Positions 1 through 7,434 are shown, counted from the stretch's first letter. The stretch: DNA of 44,500 nt from an uncultured bacterium (GCA_905215405.1 CAJMQE010000024.1:1-44500), one strand, 5' to 3'. The notes: generated from the sequence alone by a model not told the origin. Translations and numbers: made by a program.

Positions 1-41
1 GGAACAGTGCTCCGCTCATGCGGAGCGAGTGCTCTGTTTTT
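1..41 (+). terminator. Rho-independent terminator of a gene left of the window
   Basis: A perfect 7-bp stem (GCTCCGC at 9-15, GCGGAGC at 20-26, loop TCAT) is enclosed by AACAG at 3-7 and CTGTT at 34-38 and runs into five Ts at 37-41. The T tract lies on the plus strand, so it should end a plus-strand gene that lies outside the window. Confidence 0.7.
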
Positions 42-148
42 GCGGAATATGCAAAAAGAACGATATAAGTAAAAACAACATATAAACAAATAAAACATAT
101 AAGTAAAGTAACAAATTATTATAATAAAGATTAATAAGGAATAAGTAA

Positions 149-333
149 ATGAAGCTTGGAGCATTGGGGGGGGAATAGGATTGTTAGTTTTATTTACAGT
201 CATTTATATTACGGTAAGAATTTGTTCAGAAATATACCAGCAAAAGAATTTAAACTCTAAAAGAAATCACGAGCAGCGAAAACATATGTATGATATAGGA
301 CTATATGATAAGAACGGGAACATAAAATTCTAA
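149..333 (+). pseudogene. Small membrane protein ORF interrupted at a G8 tract
   Basis: An ATG at 149 follows an AAGGA ribosome site at 8 nt spacing. It opens MKLGALGG and then meets TAG at 176-178, just after eight Gs (166-173). One added G would join it to an open frame that runs to TAA at 331-333. The joined product would have about 61 residues: a hydrophobic segment near residues 8-24 (LLVLFTVIYITV core), then a basic and polar tail ending DKNGNIKF. I do not recognise the family. It may be a true frameshifted relic, a slippage or phase-variable gene, or a base error at the homopolymer. The DNA from 42 to 148 before it has no gene and carries two copies of ATATAAGTAAA. Confidence 0.35.
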
Positions 334-957
334 GAACTACTAATGTAATTTTTTCTATAAATATCTTCAAGCATAGCTTCATAATGCCCCTTTGAAAACA
401 TTTCGTCTTCAGTACTTCCAGTAAGCAATAACTTACATTTAAGAATCAGAAATTGGGCGATGGAAAAAGTCACCAATATGCGTTGCATGAGCAATGACTG
501 CATTTGTGTCTGCATCAAGCACCTGTTCCCAATCATCTCAATGCATAACTTGCATCATAGTCTTAAACCTTTCGATACTCTTTGCGTAGTTTCTGCCCAC
601 TTGAATCTGCTCAGTCATATCAGCATCTGCCTTAATACCCTCAAAGCTATCTGCAACAACATGCTCTACAAGTTCAGGATGTTCTAAAGCAATATTTATA
701 GCTGCAATAGTCCCACCGCTACACCCAATAAGATTTACTTTGTCAAAGCCATTCTGATGACATAACTCTACAACCTGATTGCCCCATTCATACCAAAGAT
801 CCTCTGACCATTCATCCAATCTTTCAGATTCACCACATCCAAGAAAGTCCATAGTAATTACAAATGCACCTTCAATATCAAATACACTTCAATACCAAAT
901 GCACCTTCAATATCAAATGCACCTTCAATATCGAATGCATATTCAATTCCATGAATG
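330..957 (-). pseudogene. Decayed alpha/beta hydrolase
   Basis: The central part (852-538) reads as an alpha/beta hydrolase: VITMDFLGCGESER, then a nucleophile elbow LIGCSGG (Ser of GxSxG), then VVADSFEG. The frame is broken several times. A one-base deletion lies in the repeat tract near 887. An in-frame TGA at about 538-540 is followed in the same frame by DDWEQVLDADTNAVIAHA and FFHRPIS. A further shift is needed to reach LLLTGSTEDEMFSKGHYEAM before the stop at 330. The N-terminal strand with the oxyanion-hole region and the C-terminal catalytic histidine region are missing. It lies downstream of the tsf terminator on the same strand and has no ribosome site of its own. It is called a pseudogene because several independent lesions are present. 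Confidence 0.75.
861..941 (-). repeat. 18-bp tandem repeat, about 4 units
   Basis: On the plus strand the unit TTCAATATCAAATGCACC repeats head to tail at 871-887 (17 bp, one base lost), 888-905, 906-923 and 924-941, with a partial copy at 861-870. On the minus strand each unit encodes Gly-Ala-Phe-Asp-Ile-Glu inside the hydrolase relic. The copies differ at only one or a few bases, so the expansion looks recent. The 17-bp unit is one cause of the frameshift. Confidence 0.85.
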
Positions 958-1021
958 CTCTGCACCTGGTTCAATATATTAATGAGTTTTTTGGCAGGCT
1001 TAAACATTCCTATAAATATAA

Positions 1022-1063
1022 TAAAAAAGCCTCTGCACCACATCATGTGTAGTACAGAGGCTT
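1022..1063 (-). terminator. Terminator after tsf
   Basis: On the minus strand a 9-bp stem, AAGCCTCTG (1063-1055) with CAGAGGCTT (1035-1027), with further CACA/TGTG pairing inside, is followed by a run of Ts (1028-1023). It lies 36 bp past the tsf stop and closes the rpsB-tsf unit. Confidence 0.9.
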
Positions 1064-1098
1064 CTTATTATGCCAGTCTGAAAATCAGAAAGTCAAAA

Positions 1099-2028
1099 TT
1101 ACTGCATCTGTTTTGCAACTTCTTCAGCAAAGTTTTCTTCTTTCTTTTCAATACCTTCGCCTGTTTCATAACGAACAAATCCTTTAACAGCGATAGTAGC
1201 ATTGTTTTCTTTAGCAACCTGTGCAACGTATGCTGCTACAGACTGTTTTCCATCTTCAGCTTTTACATATGTCTGATCTAAGAGGCAGATTTCCTTTAAT
1301 TCTTTCTTGATTCTACCCATTACCATACCATTGATGATCTTATCATTAGCATCTGGTTTTTCATTCTTAGCTGCAACAGTAAGAATTTCTTTTTCATGTG
1401 CAATATAATCAGCATCAACTTCTGATTCATTTGTGTAAAGAGGTTTGATAGCTGCAACCTGCATTGCAACGTTTCTTGCCATTTCTTTAACAGCATCGTT
1501 TACAACGCTAGTTTCAACGTTTACTAATACACCAATTCTACCACCCATATGGATATAGCTTGCTACAAAACCGTTAGCCTGTTCAACTTTTGCAAATCTT
1601 CTGATAGTTAAGTTTTCACCGATTACAGAAATTTTGCTTGAAAGTTCCTGAGCTACTGTCTTTGTTGTATCTTTAGCCCATGGTTCAGCTAAGAAAGCAT
1701 CAATATCAGCTGCACCTGTTATAAGTGCCTGAGCTGCGATATCATCAACGTATGCATTGAATTCAGCATTCTTTGCAACGAAATCTGTTTCAGAATTTAC
1801 TTCAACGATTGCTGCTGCTTTTTCATCTGCAGATACGATAGTTTTAACAATACCTTCTGCTGCGATTCTACCAGCTTTTTTAGCTGCTGCTGCAAGTCCT
1901 TTTTCTCTTAAGAATTCAACTGCTTTGTCCATATCTCCGTCTGTAGCTGCAAGTGCTTTTTTACAATCCATCATACCTGCGCCTGTCATTTCTCTTAACT
2001 CTTTTACTAATGCTGCTGTTACTGCCAT
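1099..2028 (-). CDS. tsf: Elongation factor Ts
   Basis: EF-Ts is the cytoplasmic guanine-nucleotide exchange factor for EF-Tu in translation elongation. The 309-residue product opens with the typical UBA-like N-terminal module (LVKELREMTGAGMMDCKKAL, about residues 8-27). The conserved core motif SETDFVAKN follows near residue 80, and the two-lobed dimerisation domain fills the rest. The start is the ATG at 2028, preceded by GGAGG. It follows rpsB, the usual bacterial order, but a hairpin with a T tract lies between the two genes, so tsf is probably transcribed at a reduced level from the rpsB promoter or has its own weak promoter. It ends in a strong terminator. Confidence 0.98.
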   Translation of the reverse strand: MAVTAALVKELREMTGAGMMDCKKALAATDGDMDKAVEFLREKGLAAAAKKAGRIAAEGIVKTIVSADEKAAAIVEVNSETDFVAKNAEFNAYVDDIAAQALITGAADIDAFLAEPWAKDTTKTVAQELSSKISVIGENLTIRRFAKVEQANGFVASYIHMGGRIGVLVNVETSVVNDAVKEMARNVAMQVAAIKPLYTNESEVDADYIAHEKEILTVAAKNEKPDANDKIINGMVMGRIKKELKEICLLDQTYVKAEDGKQSVAAYVAQVAKENNATIAVKGFVRYETGEGIEKKEENFAEEVAKQMQ

Positions 2029-2131
2029 TTGTAATTACCTCCATTGTTATCTCTATTATTTTGTTGTTAACTAAATTCAGATATTCTATACAGACTATCT
2101 GTTAAAATAATTTTCATAAAATTAATTAGTT

Positions 2132-2168
2132 AAAAAATGCCTCAACCTGTATTGACAGGTTGAAGCAT
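2132..2168 (-). terminator. Intercistronic terminator or attenuator between rpsB and tsf
   Basis: On the minus strand TGCTTCAACCTGT (2167-2155) and ACAGGTTGAGGCA (2150-2138) form a 13-bp stem with one mismatch or wobble and a 4-nt loop, followed by a T6 tract (2137-2132). It has the form of an intrinsic terminator and lies 19 bp after the rpsB stop. Because tsf follows on the same strand, it is probably leaky. Confidence 0.85.
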
Positions 2169-2186
2169 CATATAACTTAGCTCTAA

Positions 2187-2915
2187 TTAAGCTTCAACTG
2201 TTTCTTCAACTTCTTCGTTTTCAGCTACTTCAGCGCCCTGGTTTGCTTCAATAACAGCGTCAGCCATTTTTGAAACGATAAGTTTTACTGCTCTGATAGC
2301 GTCATCGTTACCAGGAATTACATAATCTAATTCTTCTGGATCACAGTTTGTATCAACGATACCGATAAGTGGAATTCCAAGTGCATGAGCTTCCTGAATA
2401 CAGATTCTTTCTTTCTTAGGATCAACTACGAAAATAGCATCTGGAAGTTTCTTCATATCTTTGATTCCGCCGATGTTCTTTGTAAGCTTGTCTAACTCTT
2501 TCTTTAAGTTAGCAACTTCCTTCTTAGGAAGTACTTCAAAAGTACCATCTTCCTGCATTTTTTCGATTTCTTTTAATCTTGCAATTCTGCTCTGGATTGT
2601 CTTGAAGTTAGTAAGCATACCGCCTAACCATCTTTCGTTAACGAAGAACATTCCACATCTCTGAGCTTCTGTAGCAATAGCGTCCTGAGCCTGTTTCTTA
2701 GTACCAACGAAAAGGATATTGCCGCCTTCTGCTGCTATATCTGACATAGCTTTGTAAGCTTCATCTACTTTACCTACAGATTTCTGTAAGTCGATGATAT
2801 AAATACCATTTCTTTCTGTGTAGATGTACTCAGCCATCTTAGGGTTCCATCTTCTTGTCTGATGTCCGAAATGAACACCTGCTTCAAGTAATTGTTTCAT
2901 TGAAATAACGCTCAT
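2187..2915 (-). CDS. rpsB: 30S ribosomal protein S2
   Basis: S2 is a protein of the 30S ribosomal subunit. The 242-residue product starts MSVISMKQLLEAGVHFGHQT, the family signature, and has RWNPKM, FVGTKKQA (about residue 70), RWLGGMLTN and the second signature region PDAIFVVDPKKE through GIVDTNCDP. The C-terminus is an acidic tail rich in Glu. The ATG is preceded by GGAGG at 6 nt. The gene has its own promoter and a structured leader, although it follows the fla/che operon without a clear terminator. B. subtilis has the same order (sigD, swrB, rpsB, tsf). Confidence 0.98.
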   Translation of the reverse strand: MSVISMKQLLEAGVHFGHQTRRWNPKMAEYIYTERNGIYIIDLQKSVGKVDEAYKAMSDIAAEGGNILFVGTKKQAQDAIATEAQRCGMFFVNERWLGGMLTNFKTIQSRIARLKEIEKMQEDGTFEVLPKKEVANLKKELDKLTKNIGGIKDMKKLPDAIFVVDPKKERICIQEAHALGIPLIGIVDTNCDPEELDYVIPGNDDAIRAVKLIVSKMADAVIEANQGAEVAENEEVEETVEA

Positions 2916-2946
2916 AATATACCTCCATATGGTTAATTTTTTCTTC

Positions 2947-3009
2947 CGTATGCTTCCACTTCTCAGATCACCGGGCGTTGACCGGCACCAATCTAAAAAT
3001 CCACATACG
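2947..3009 (-). ncRNA. Structured rpsB leader, candidate S2 autoregulatory element
   Basis: In the transcript, CGTATG (3009-3004) pairs with CATACG (2952-2947). Inside this is a hairpin, AGAT (2994-2991) with ATCT (2968-2965) and CCGG (2985-2982) with CCGG (2974-2971), separated by asymmetric internal loops. It lies between the rpsB promoter and the GGAGG ribosome site. Nested paired regions with conserved-looking loops before a ribosomal protein gene suggest feedback by S2. E. coli S2 is known to repress its own mRNA. That the same happens here is inference. Confidence 0.5.
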
Positions 3010-3028
3010 TGTTTTTTTACCGTTTTGT

Positions 3029-3058
3029 ATTATAACATAAATATATCTATGTAAGCAA
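3029..3058 (-). promoter_or_regulatory. Sigma-A-type promoter of rpsB
   Basis: A -35 hexamer TTGCTT (3058-3053) and a consensus -10 TATAAT (3034-3029) are separated by 18 bp. Transcription would start about 105 nt before the rpsB ATG, leaving room for the structured leader. Confidence 0.75.
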
Positions 3059-3077
3059 GCTTTTCCGACTATTTTTT

Positions 3078-3584
3078 TTAATTTCTTCCAGTAATCGTCT
3101 TTGCTATACTATCATAATCTTCTCCTGCATACAGATCGTAGCTACCATTTCTGACAAGTGTTTCATATCCACTATCCATCAGATACTGATTAAAATCCTT
3201 CCAGTCGTCTATAATTCCAGCTTCCTGCAACACTTTACATGCAGTTTCCGCATAAGGTGCATCTGAAATTTCTACTGTGACATTTTTCTTTTCTCCTGCA
3301 CTCTCAGTTCCTGAAGTAGCTGTTGTGTCCTGACTTGCAGTACCTGATTCCTGTGAAGTCTGGCTTTCCTGTGCTGCACTTGTTCCAGATGTTTCATTCT
3401 GATTGTCTGTGCTTACTGCTTCTATCTCTGTCGCTTTTTTAGTGGAATTTAAAACAGAACCAGCTGTTGTTGTTTCCTGACTTTCAAGCTTACTGGAAGG
3501 CTGAATTTTTAATGCAATTGCAAATACCAGTGTTGTAATGATAATGCCTGTACCAAGTCCCTTTAAATACGATTTCATATTCAT
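3078..3584 (-). CDS. Membrane-anchored protein with MltG-type LysM-like domain, no catalytic domain
   Basis: The 168-residue product has one N-terminal membrane segment (about residues 9-26). A low-complexity linker rich in Ser, Thr, Glu and Gln follows (about 30-100). A C-terminal module starts VTVEISDAPYAETACKVLQE and continues AGIIDDWKDFNQYL, then G-Y-E-T-L, N-G-S-Y-D-L, and Y-D-S-I-A-K-T-I-T-G. That pattern matches the small LysM-like subdomain found before the catalytic domain of endolytic transglycosylase MltG (YceG), but the lyase domain itself is absent. The likely place is outside the membrane, facing peptidoglycan. The first ATG is favoured because GGGAG, overlapping the upstream stop, lies 11 nt before it. 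It is the last gene of the flagellar block. Its function is unknown; a link between the cell wall and flagellar insertion is only a guess. Confidence 0.75.
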   Translation of the reverse strand: MNMKSYLKGLGTGIIITTLVFAIALKIQPSSKLESQETTTAGSVLNSTKKATEIEAVSTDNQNETSGTSAAQESQTSQESGTASQDTTATSGTESAGEKKNVTVEISDAPYAETACKVLQEAGIIDDWKDFNQYLMDSGYETLVRNGSYDLYAGEDYDSIAKTITGRN

Positions 3585-3599
3585 AATCTACTTTACTCC

Positions 3600-4301
3600 C
3601 TATTTTGTACTATTATATAGATCCAGAACCAGTTTAACCTCACCAGTTCCAAGATTCAGTGTACGGGCAATTTCTCTTGCGTCTCTGCCTTCTTTATAAA
3701 GACGTAAAATAGCTTCATTCTTACTTAGCATCGTATCATTATCATCTGAAAATGATTCATTCTGTGGTACAATTCCTAGACTGATATGGTTTTCCAGTCT
3801 CTCTATCTCTGATTGACTGTTATCTGAATTATCTGAACTTTCTTCACCAAATACCATCTCGCTATTATCATTTGCAATCATAGAAAGATCATTTGGAACA
3901 GCTTCTTCTCTGATCTTTTCTACCTGCATTTTTGCAACATTGACATCTTTTACAGTCATCTTTACTTCTTTTGCCTTTTCATTCAGCATGTCATAGAGAA
4001 ATACAATTTCATTATGGCTCTTATTGATCTCATCAAGTACTGTCTGCGCATACTCATTCATCTCGAGTATTTTGGTGTTAGAGATTTTATCAAGTGCAGC
4101 CTCCGTTCTCTCACCCAGATCACCGATCTGTGTATTTACAACTTCATCCACTCTTTGTTTGATCAGTTTCTTCTGATCTTCTGTCAGATGATCCGGAATC
4201 GAAATACTGATTGGTTCTGATTCCTGTTTATTATCAATTATAAAACTCAGAATTATACATATAATTCCACACACAATTAAAACTACCTGTAAAGCTGCCA
4301 T
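3600..4301 (-). CDS. DUF6115-type membrane protein at the SwrB position
   Basis: The 233-residue product has one N-terminal transmembrane segment (about residues 4-22). A charged coiled-coil-like stretch follows (about 35-125), then an acidic Ser/Asn-rich linker (about 140-165). The C-terminal helix-turn-helix-like module (about 190-233) has KNEAILRLYKEGRDAREIAR followed by LGTGEVKLVLDLY. This layout fits DUF6115 proteins of Clostridia. Its place between the flagellar sigma factor and rpsB is that of B. subtilis swrB (ylxL), whose product helps activate the flagellar export apparatus. Sequence identity to SwrB cannot be judged here, so the functional match rests on position and topology. The stop overlaps the ribosome site of the next gene. 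Confidence 0.8.
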   Translation of the reverse strand: MAALQVVLIVCGIICIILSFIIDNKQESEPISISIPDHLTEDQKKLIKQRVDEVVNTQIGDLGERTEAALDKISNTKILEMNEYAQTVLDEINKSHNEIVFLYDMLNEKAKEVKMTVKDVNVAKMQVEKIREEAVPNDLSMIANDNSEMVFGEESSDNSDNSQSEIERLENHISLGIVPQNESFSDDNDTMLSKNEAILRLYKEGRDAREIARTLNLGTGEVKLVLDLYNSTK

Positions 4302-4335
4302 TTTGTTTCCTCTCTAACTCTTCCTGCTTTGCTTT

Positions 4336-4650
4336 TCAGATCTTGATATCGAACATCGGATGTTCTTCCTTTATTCTTACTTTTCCAGTATCAAGATCTT
4401 CTTTCTTCTCGTGTTTTTTTTGAGACTCACCGTATTTATTCTTACTTTCTTCTTTTGCATCATACCGTGTCTCTTCGCGATCAGCATTTTCCTTTTTTGT
4501 AACCTGTTCAGACTTATGCATCATTTCTTTCTGAAAATCAGACTGAATGTGGGTTTGCTCCACCAACGGTCTGTCCAGCTCATTCTGCTTTATCTGAGAA
4601 ACATCCTGCATTCTCTGCATAATGTTAATATCGATAGGTCTGATCGACAT
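4336..4650 (-). CDS. Small charged hypothetical protein of the flagellar operon
   Basis: The 104-residue product opens MSIRPIDINIMQRMQDVSQI and is then mostly Lys, Glu, Gln and Asp, ending EEHPMFDIKI. There is no membrane segment or recognised domain; the middle is probably disordered or a coiled coil. The ATG has AAGGAG at 9 nt. It lies 13 bp after fapA and 34 bp before the DUF6115 gene, so it is cotranscribed. The hydrophobic patches kept at both ends suggest a small adaptor or chaperone-like protein. That is inference; I do not recognise the family. Confidence 0.75.
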   Translation of the reverse strand: MSIRPIDINIMQRMQDVSQIKQNELDRPLVEQTHIQSDFQKEMMHKSEQVTKKENADREETRYDAKEESKNKYGESQKKHEKKEDLDTGKVRIKEEHPMFDIKI

Positions 4651-4663
4651 AATTCATCACTCC

Positions 4664-6268
4664 TTACAATGTGACACATTTTATCTCTGCACCTTTTTTG
4701 ATAAACTGACAATAGTCATACTTTTCTTTCAGATACAGATACTGGTCACCAAAAACAAGTTTCGAGCCAACATAAATACTTCTGTTGACTTTTACTTTTG
4801 CATTTCCATCTTCACTCAGCTGATTTCTGGATTCTTCCAATTCCTTCTTGTCTTTGTTTAACTGCTGATCAATATTCAGAAGATTTCTCATTGTCTTCTG
4901 TAACATTTCCTGTTTTTCCGGATCAAGTTTTCCGAGCTGATCCTGCATTTTTCTAAGTGTCTGAAGAATCTGATTTAACTGGATCTTCTGTCCACCTAGT
5001 TTATCCATTTCTTTTGTAAGATCGTCAACTCTCTTTTTCAGTGCAGGATCAACACCAGCACCAACAACAGTTGACGTTCCCATTTCGTTACCAATACTCT
5101 TTGCTTCTACAAGGAAACTGGAGCGAACATCTCCACCAACGATCAATCCATTCTTACCCTGAGCGATAATAGAACCTTTTGCTGTAACTTTACTGTGTAG
5201 AATGGTATCTGTTTCAATGTTTCCACCTGCGGAAACACACTGGGCACTTTCAATAAATTTCGTAACAATATTGCCACCAGCAATCAATTCTGCCTTATTC
5301 ATGCCCTGTACACCTCTAACAAGCGTAATGTTACCACCTGCATGGATGACAGCACCTTCTACAATTCCGTTTACGGTAACATCTCCAGTCGCTTTCACAG
5401 AAAATCCTGCAAGCACGTTTCCTTTTATTTCAACATTACCATTATAATCTATATTTCCCGTTGAATTATCTACATCTACAAGTTCCATGACATTTGAAAC
5501 AAATATTTTATCATTTTCCAGCATGACATGTCCATTTACAGTAGAGAACAATTGCAGATTATCATCAGAGATCTGAAGGTTCTTACCATGTTTGAAAAGT
5601 ACTCTTTTGACCGGTCTCGGTTTAATTGCCTTTCCAAAAACGCTTACCCCTTCATCACCATAATCAACCGGAATAATATGTGCGACCACATCACCCTGTT
5701 TAATATGATTTACATTTTCAAGAGAATGAAAATCTACACTTCCATCCTCGTTCATCTTTGGCTTTGGTTTCAGATCCACATTGAAATCATAAACGATTTT
5801 TCCGTCATGACCTTCCCGTGGTTCTTTTCCTCTTGCTATAATATAAGCTTTGCCATATTCTCTCCCATTTAAAAACTGCTGAATACTCTCCATATCCAAA
5901 CCAAAGGTGACACCCTTACTCTTCAGATCAGAAATAATTTCCTGTTCCGTTAAGAATTGTGCACCTTCGAATGGAGGATAATATTCAGCTTCCACTGTCA
6001 TGCCATCTTTTGAAATTGAATAAACTCCAAATTCATTTGCTGAATGGCATACTGTCTCACTTATTTTAACTGTTTGCGGTCCATCTGCTACTTGAAATGC
6101 CTTCTTAGCCTCGACAATATTACATCCTTCTATTCTTCTTTTATCGAGATAATACAGAAAGTCATCCATTGTTGCGTTGTTAAATCCTGGTTTTGCAGGG
6201 TAAACCGTTAAATATAAACCATCTTCTTTTATACCTAACTGAAAATACCCAGATAATATTTCTTCCAT
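4664..6268 (-). CDS. fapA: FapA family protein (DUF342)
   Basis: The 534-residue product matches the DUF342/FapA family. An N-terminal mixed domain (about 1-170) is followed by a beta-helix-like core of repeated VKATGDVTVNGIVEG and AGGNI units (about 280-390), which resembles the polymerising fold of bactofilins. A coiled coil (about 410-490) with KKRVDDLTKEMDKLGGQK precedes the C-terminus. FapA-like proteins have been linked to polar placement or assembly of flagella in some bacteria; their biochemical role is unclear. The start has GAGGTGG upstream. The gene follows the sigma factor by 33 bp, as in many Clostridia. Confidence 0.88.
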   Translation of the reverse strand: MEEILSGYFQLGIKEDGLYLTVYPAKPGFNNATMDDFLYYLDKRRIEGCNIVEAKKAFQVADGPQTVKISETVCHSANEFGVYSISKDGMTVEAEYYPPFEGAQFLTEQEIISDLKSKGVTFGLDMESIQQFLNGREYGKAYIIARGKEPREGHDGKIVYDFNVDLKPKPKMNEDGSVDFHSLENVNHIKQGDVVAHIIPVDYGDEGVSVFGKAIKPRPVKRVLFKHGKNLQISDDNLQLFSTVNGHVMLENDKIFVSNVMELVDVDNSTGNIDYNGNVEIKGNVLAGFSVKATGDVTVNGIVEGAVIHAGGNITLVRGVQGMNKAELIAGGNIVTKFIESAQCVSAGGNIETDTILHSKVTAKGSIIAQGKNGLIVGGDVRSSFLVEAKSIGNEMGTSTVVGAGVDPALKKRVDDLTKEMDKLGGQKIQLNQILQTLRKMQDQLGKLDPEKQEMLQKTMRNLLNIDQQLNKDKKELEESRNQLSEDGNAKVKVNRSIYVGSKLVFGDQYLYLKEKYDYCQFIKKGAEIKCVTL

Positions 6269-6301
6269 AAATCCACCTCAAGCCTCATACTTTTCAAATG
6301 T

Positions 6302-7066
6302 TTATTCAAAAATATTTAAATATGTACCCAGCTTAGTTTTCATTTTCTGAAGTGCACGTGTATGCAACTGTGACACTCTCGATTCAGAAACTTCTAAAAC
6401 GCAGCTGATTTCCTTTAATGTCATATCTTCATAGTAATACAATAAAACAACGTTTTTTTCTTTTTCTGTAAGTATATTTAATGATTCAACGATCATTTTC
6501 TTTAACTCATCTTTTTCAATTACTTCTTCTGGCTGTTCAAAATGCACTTTATTAATAGATGCATCCATTTTTACTTCACTTCCAGAATCTGTGTATTCAT
6601 CCAGAGAAATCAGATTTGTTGATTTTGTTTGTCCAAGCCAGGTATTATATTCATCCAGCGAAATTTCAAGTTCATCCGCAAGTTCCTGGTCTGTTGCAAC
6701 TCTTCCATTTTCCTTCTCAATTTTCGCCATAGCCGCATCAATTTTTTTCTGTTTCTGTCTGAGTGATCTTGGAATCCAATCCATTTTACGAATCTGATCC
6801 AGAATTGCTCCTCTTATCCGCAGACTGGCATAGGTTTCAAATTTTACATTCTTTTCGCAGTCAAATTTATCGATTGCATCAATTAACCCAAAAATACCAT
6901 ATCCTACGAGATCATCATACTCCACATTATATCCCAAGTACATACTTAGTCTTCCTGCGACCAACTTAACAAGCTGAGAATATTCAATAATAAGTTTTTC
7001 CCTGATTTCACTACTTTTTGTTTTCGAATACTCTTTCCACAATTTGTTTTTGTTACTATCATCCAT
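6302..7066 (-). CDS. sigD: Flagellar sigma factor, sigma-28 (SigD/FliA/WhiG family)
   Basis: This RNA polymerase sigma factor directs late flagellar and chemotaxis promoters. The 254-residue product has region 2 near the N-terminus (YDDLVGYGIFGLIDAIDKFD, about 50-70, and KFETYASLRIRGAILDQIRK), the -10 contact region with DWIPRSLRQK, region 3 (VATDQELADELEI), and region 4 with the helix-turn-helix MTLKEISCVLEVSESRVSQL near residues 215-234. The start follows GGGGG at about 8 nt. It is near the end of the operon, so it should be made late in the transcript, as with B. subtilis sigD. Its anti-sigma factor FlgM is not in the window. Confidence 0.96.
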   Translation of the reverse strand: MDDSNKNKLWKEYSKTKSSEIREKLIIEYSQLVKLVAGRLSMYLGYNVEYDDLVGYGIFGLIDAIDKFDCEKNVKFETYASLRIRGAILDQIRKMDWIPRSLRQKQKKIDAAMAKIEKENGRVATDQELADELEISLDEYNTWLGQTKSTNLISLDEYTDSGSEVKMDASINKVHFEQPEEVIEKDELKKMIVESLNILTEKEKNVVLLYYYEDMTLKEISCVLEVSESRVSQLHTRALQKMKTKLGTYLNIFE

Positions 7067-7131
7067 TTCAGTTGCCCCCAGCAGAATAATGATTAATCTT
7101 GAGATTTTATAACCATTTTACATTTAAACTG

Positions 7132-7434
7132 CTATTTTTCTTCTTGTTTATCTTCCTCAGCTTTATCAGCCTGTACATCACCATCTTCTGTCGCGGCTTC
7201 CTCATCTTCACCTTCAGAATCGGGATTTTCCTCATCTCCCTCTTTTGGACCAAACTGTTCGAATGCCTTATTTAAAAGCAGTTTTAATCCCAATCCCACA
7301 AGGTAAAAAATAACCATGACGACAGCAAGAGTCAGCAGTGTACTTTGAATTTCATATTTGCATATAAATGTGACAACGCAAACGACCAATCCGGATATTA
7401 ATGAAATAATAGCCGGTAAATTACGAAATTTCAT
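7132..7434 (-). CDS. Two-helix membrane protein with acidic tail
   Basis: The 100-residue product has two transmembrane segments (about residues 6-25 and 30-53). A short amphipathic stretch KLLLNKAFEQFG follows, then a strongly acidic tail of about 36 residues rich in Glu, Asp and Lys. The ribosome site is AAGGG. It sits between cheD and the sigma factor, 58 bp after cheD, so it belongs to the operon. No enzymatic motif is visible and I do not recognise a named family. A membrane anchor or regulatory role in flagellar assembly is possible from context only. Confidence 0.8.
   Translation of the reverse strand: MKFRNLPAIISLISGLVVCVVTFICKYEIQSTLLTLAVVMVIFYLVGLGLKLLLNKAFEQFGPKEGDEENPDSEGEDEEAATEDGDVQADKAEEDKQEEK

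Noticed and set aside
538..852. TGA read as an amino acid (recoding) in the hydrolase
   Set aside because: Separate frameshifts and missing ends show decay; no selenocysteine-type element is seen and the other genes use TGA as stop.
861..941. CRISPR array
   Set aside because: The units are directly adjacent without spacers and lie in coding frame.
779..982. A plus-strand gene across the 18-bp repeat
   Set aside because: It is the complement of the repeat and the hydrolase; it has no ribosome site and the repeated QMHLQY stretch is only the repeat read backwards.
2029..2131. A separate tsf promoter
   Set aside because: TAGAAT-like -10 elements occur, but no fitting -35 hexamer; too weak to list.
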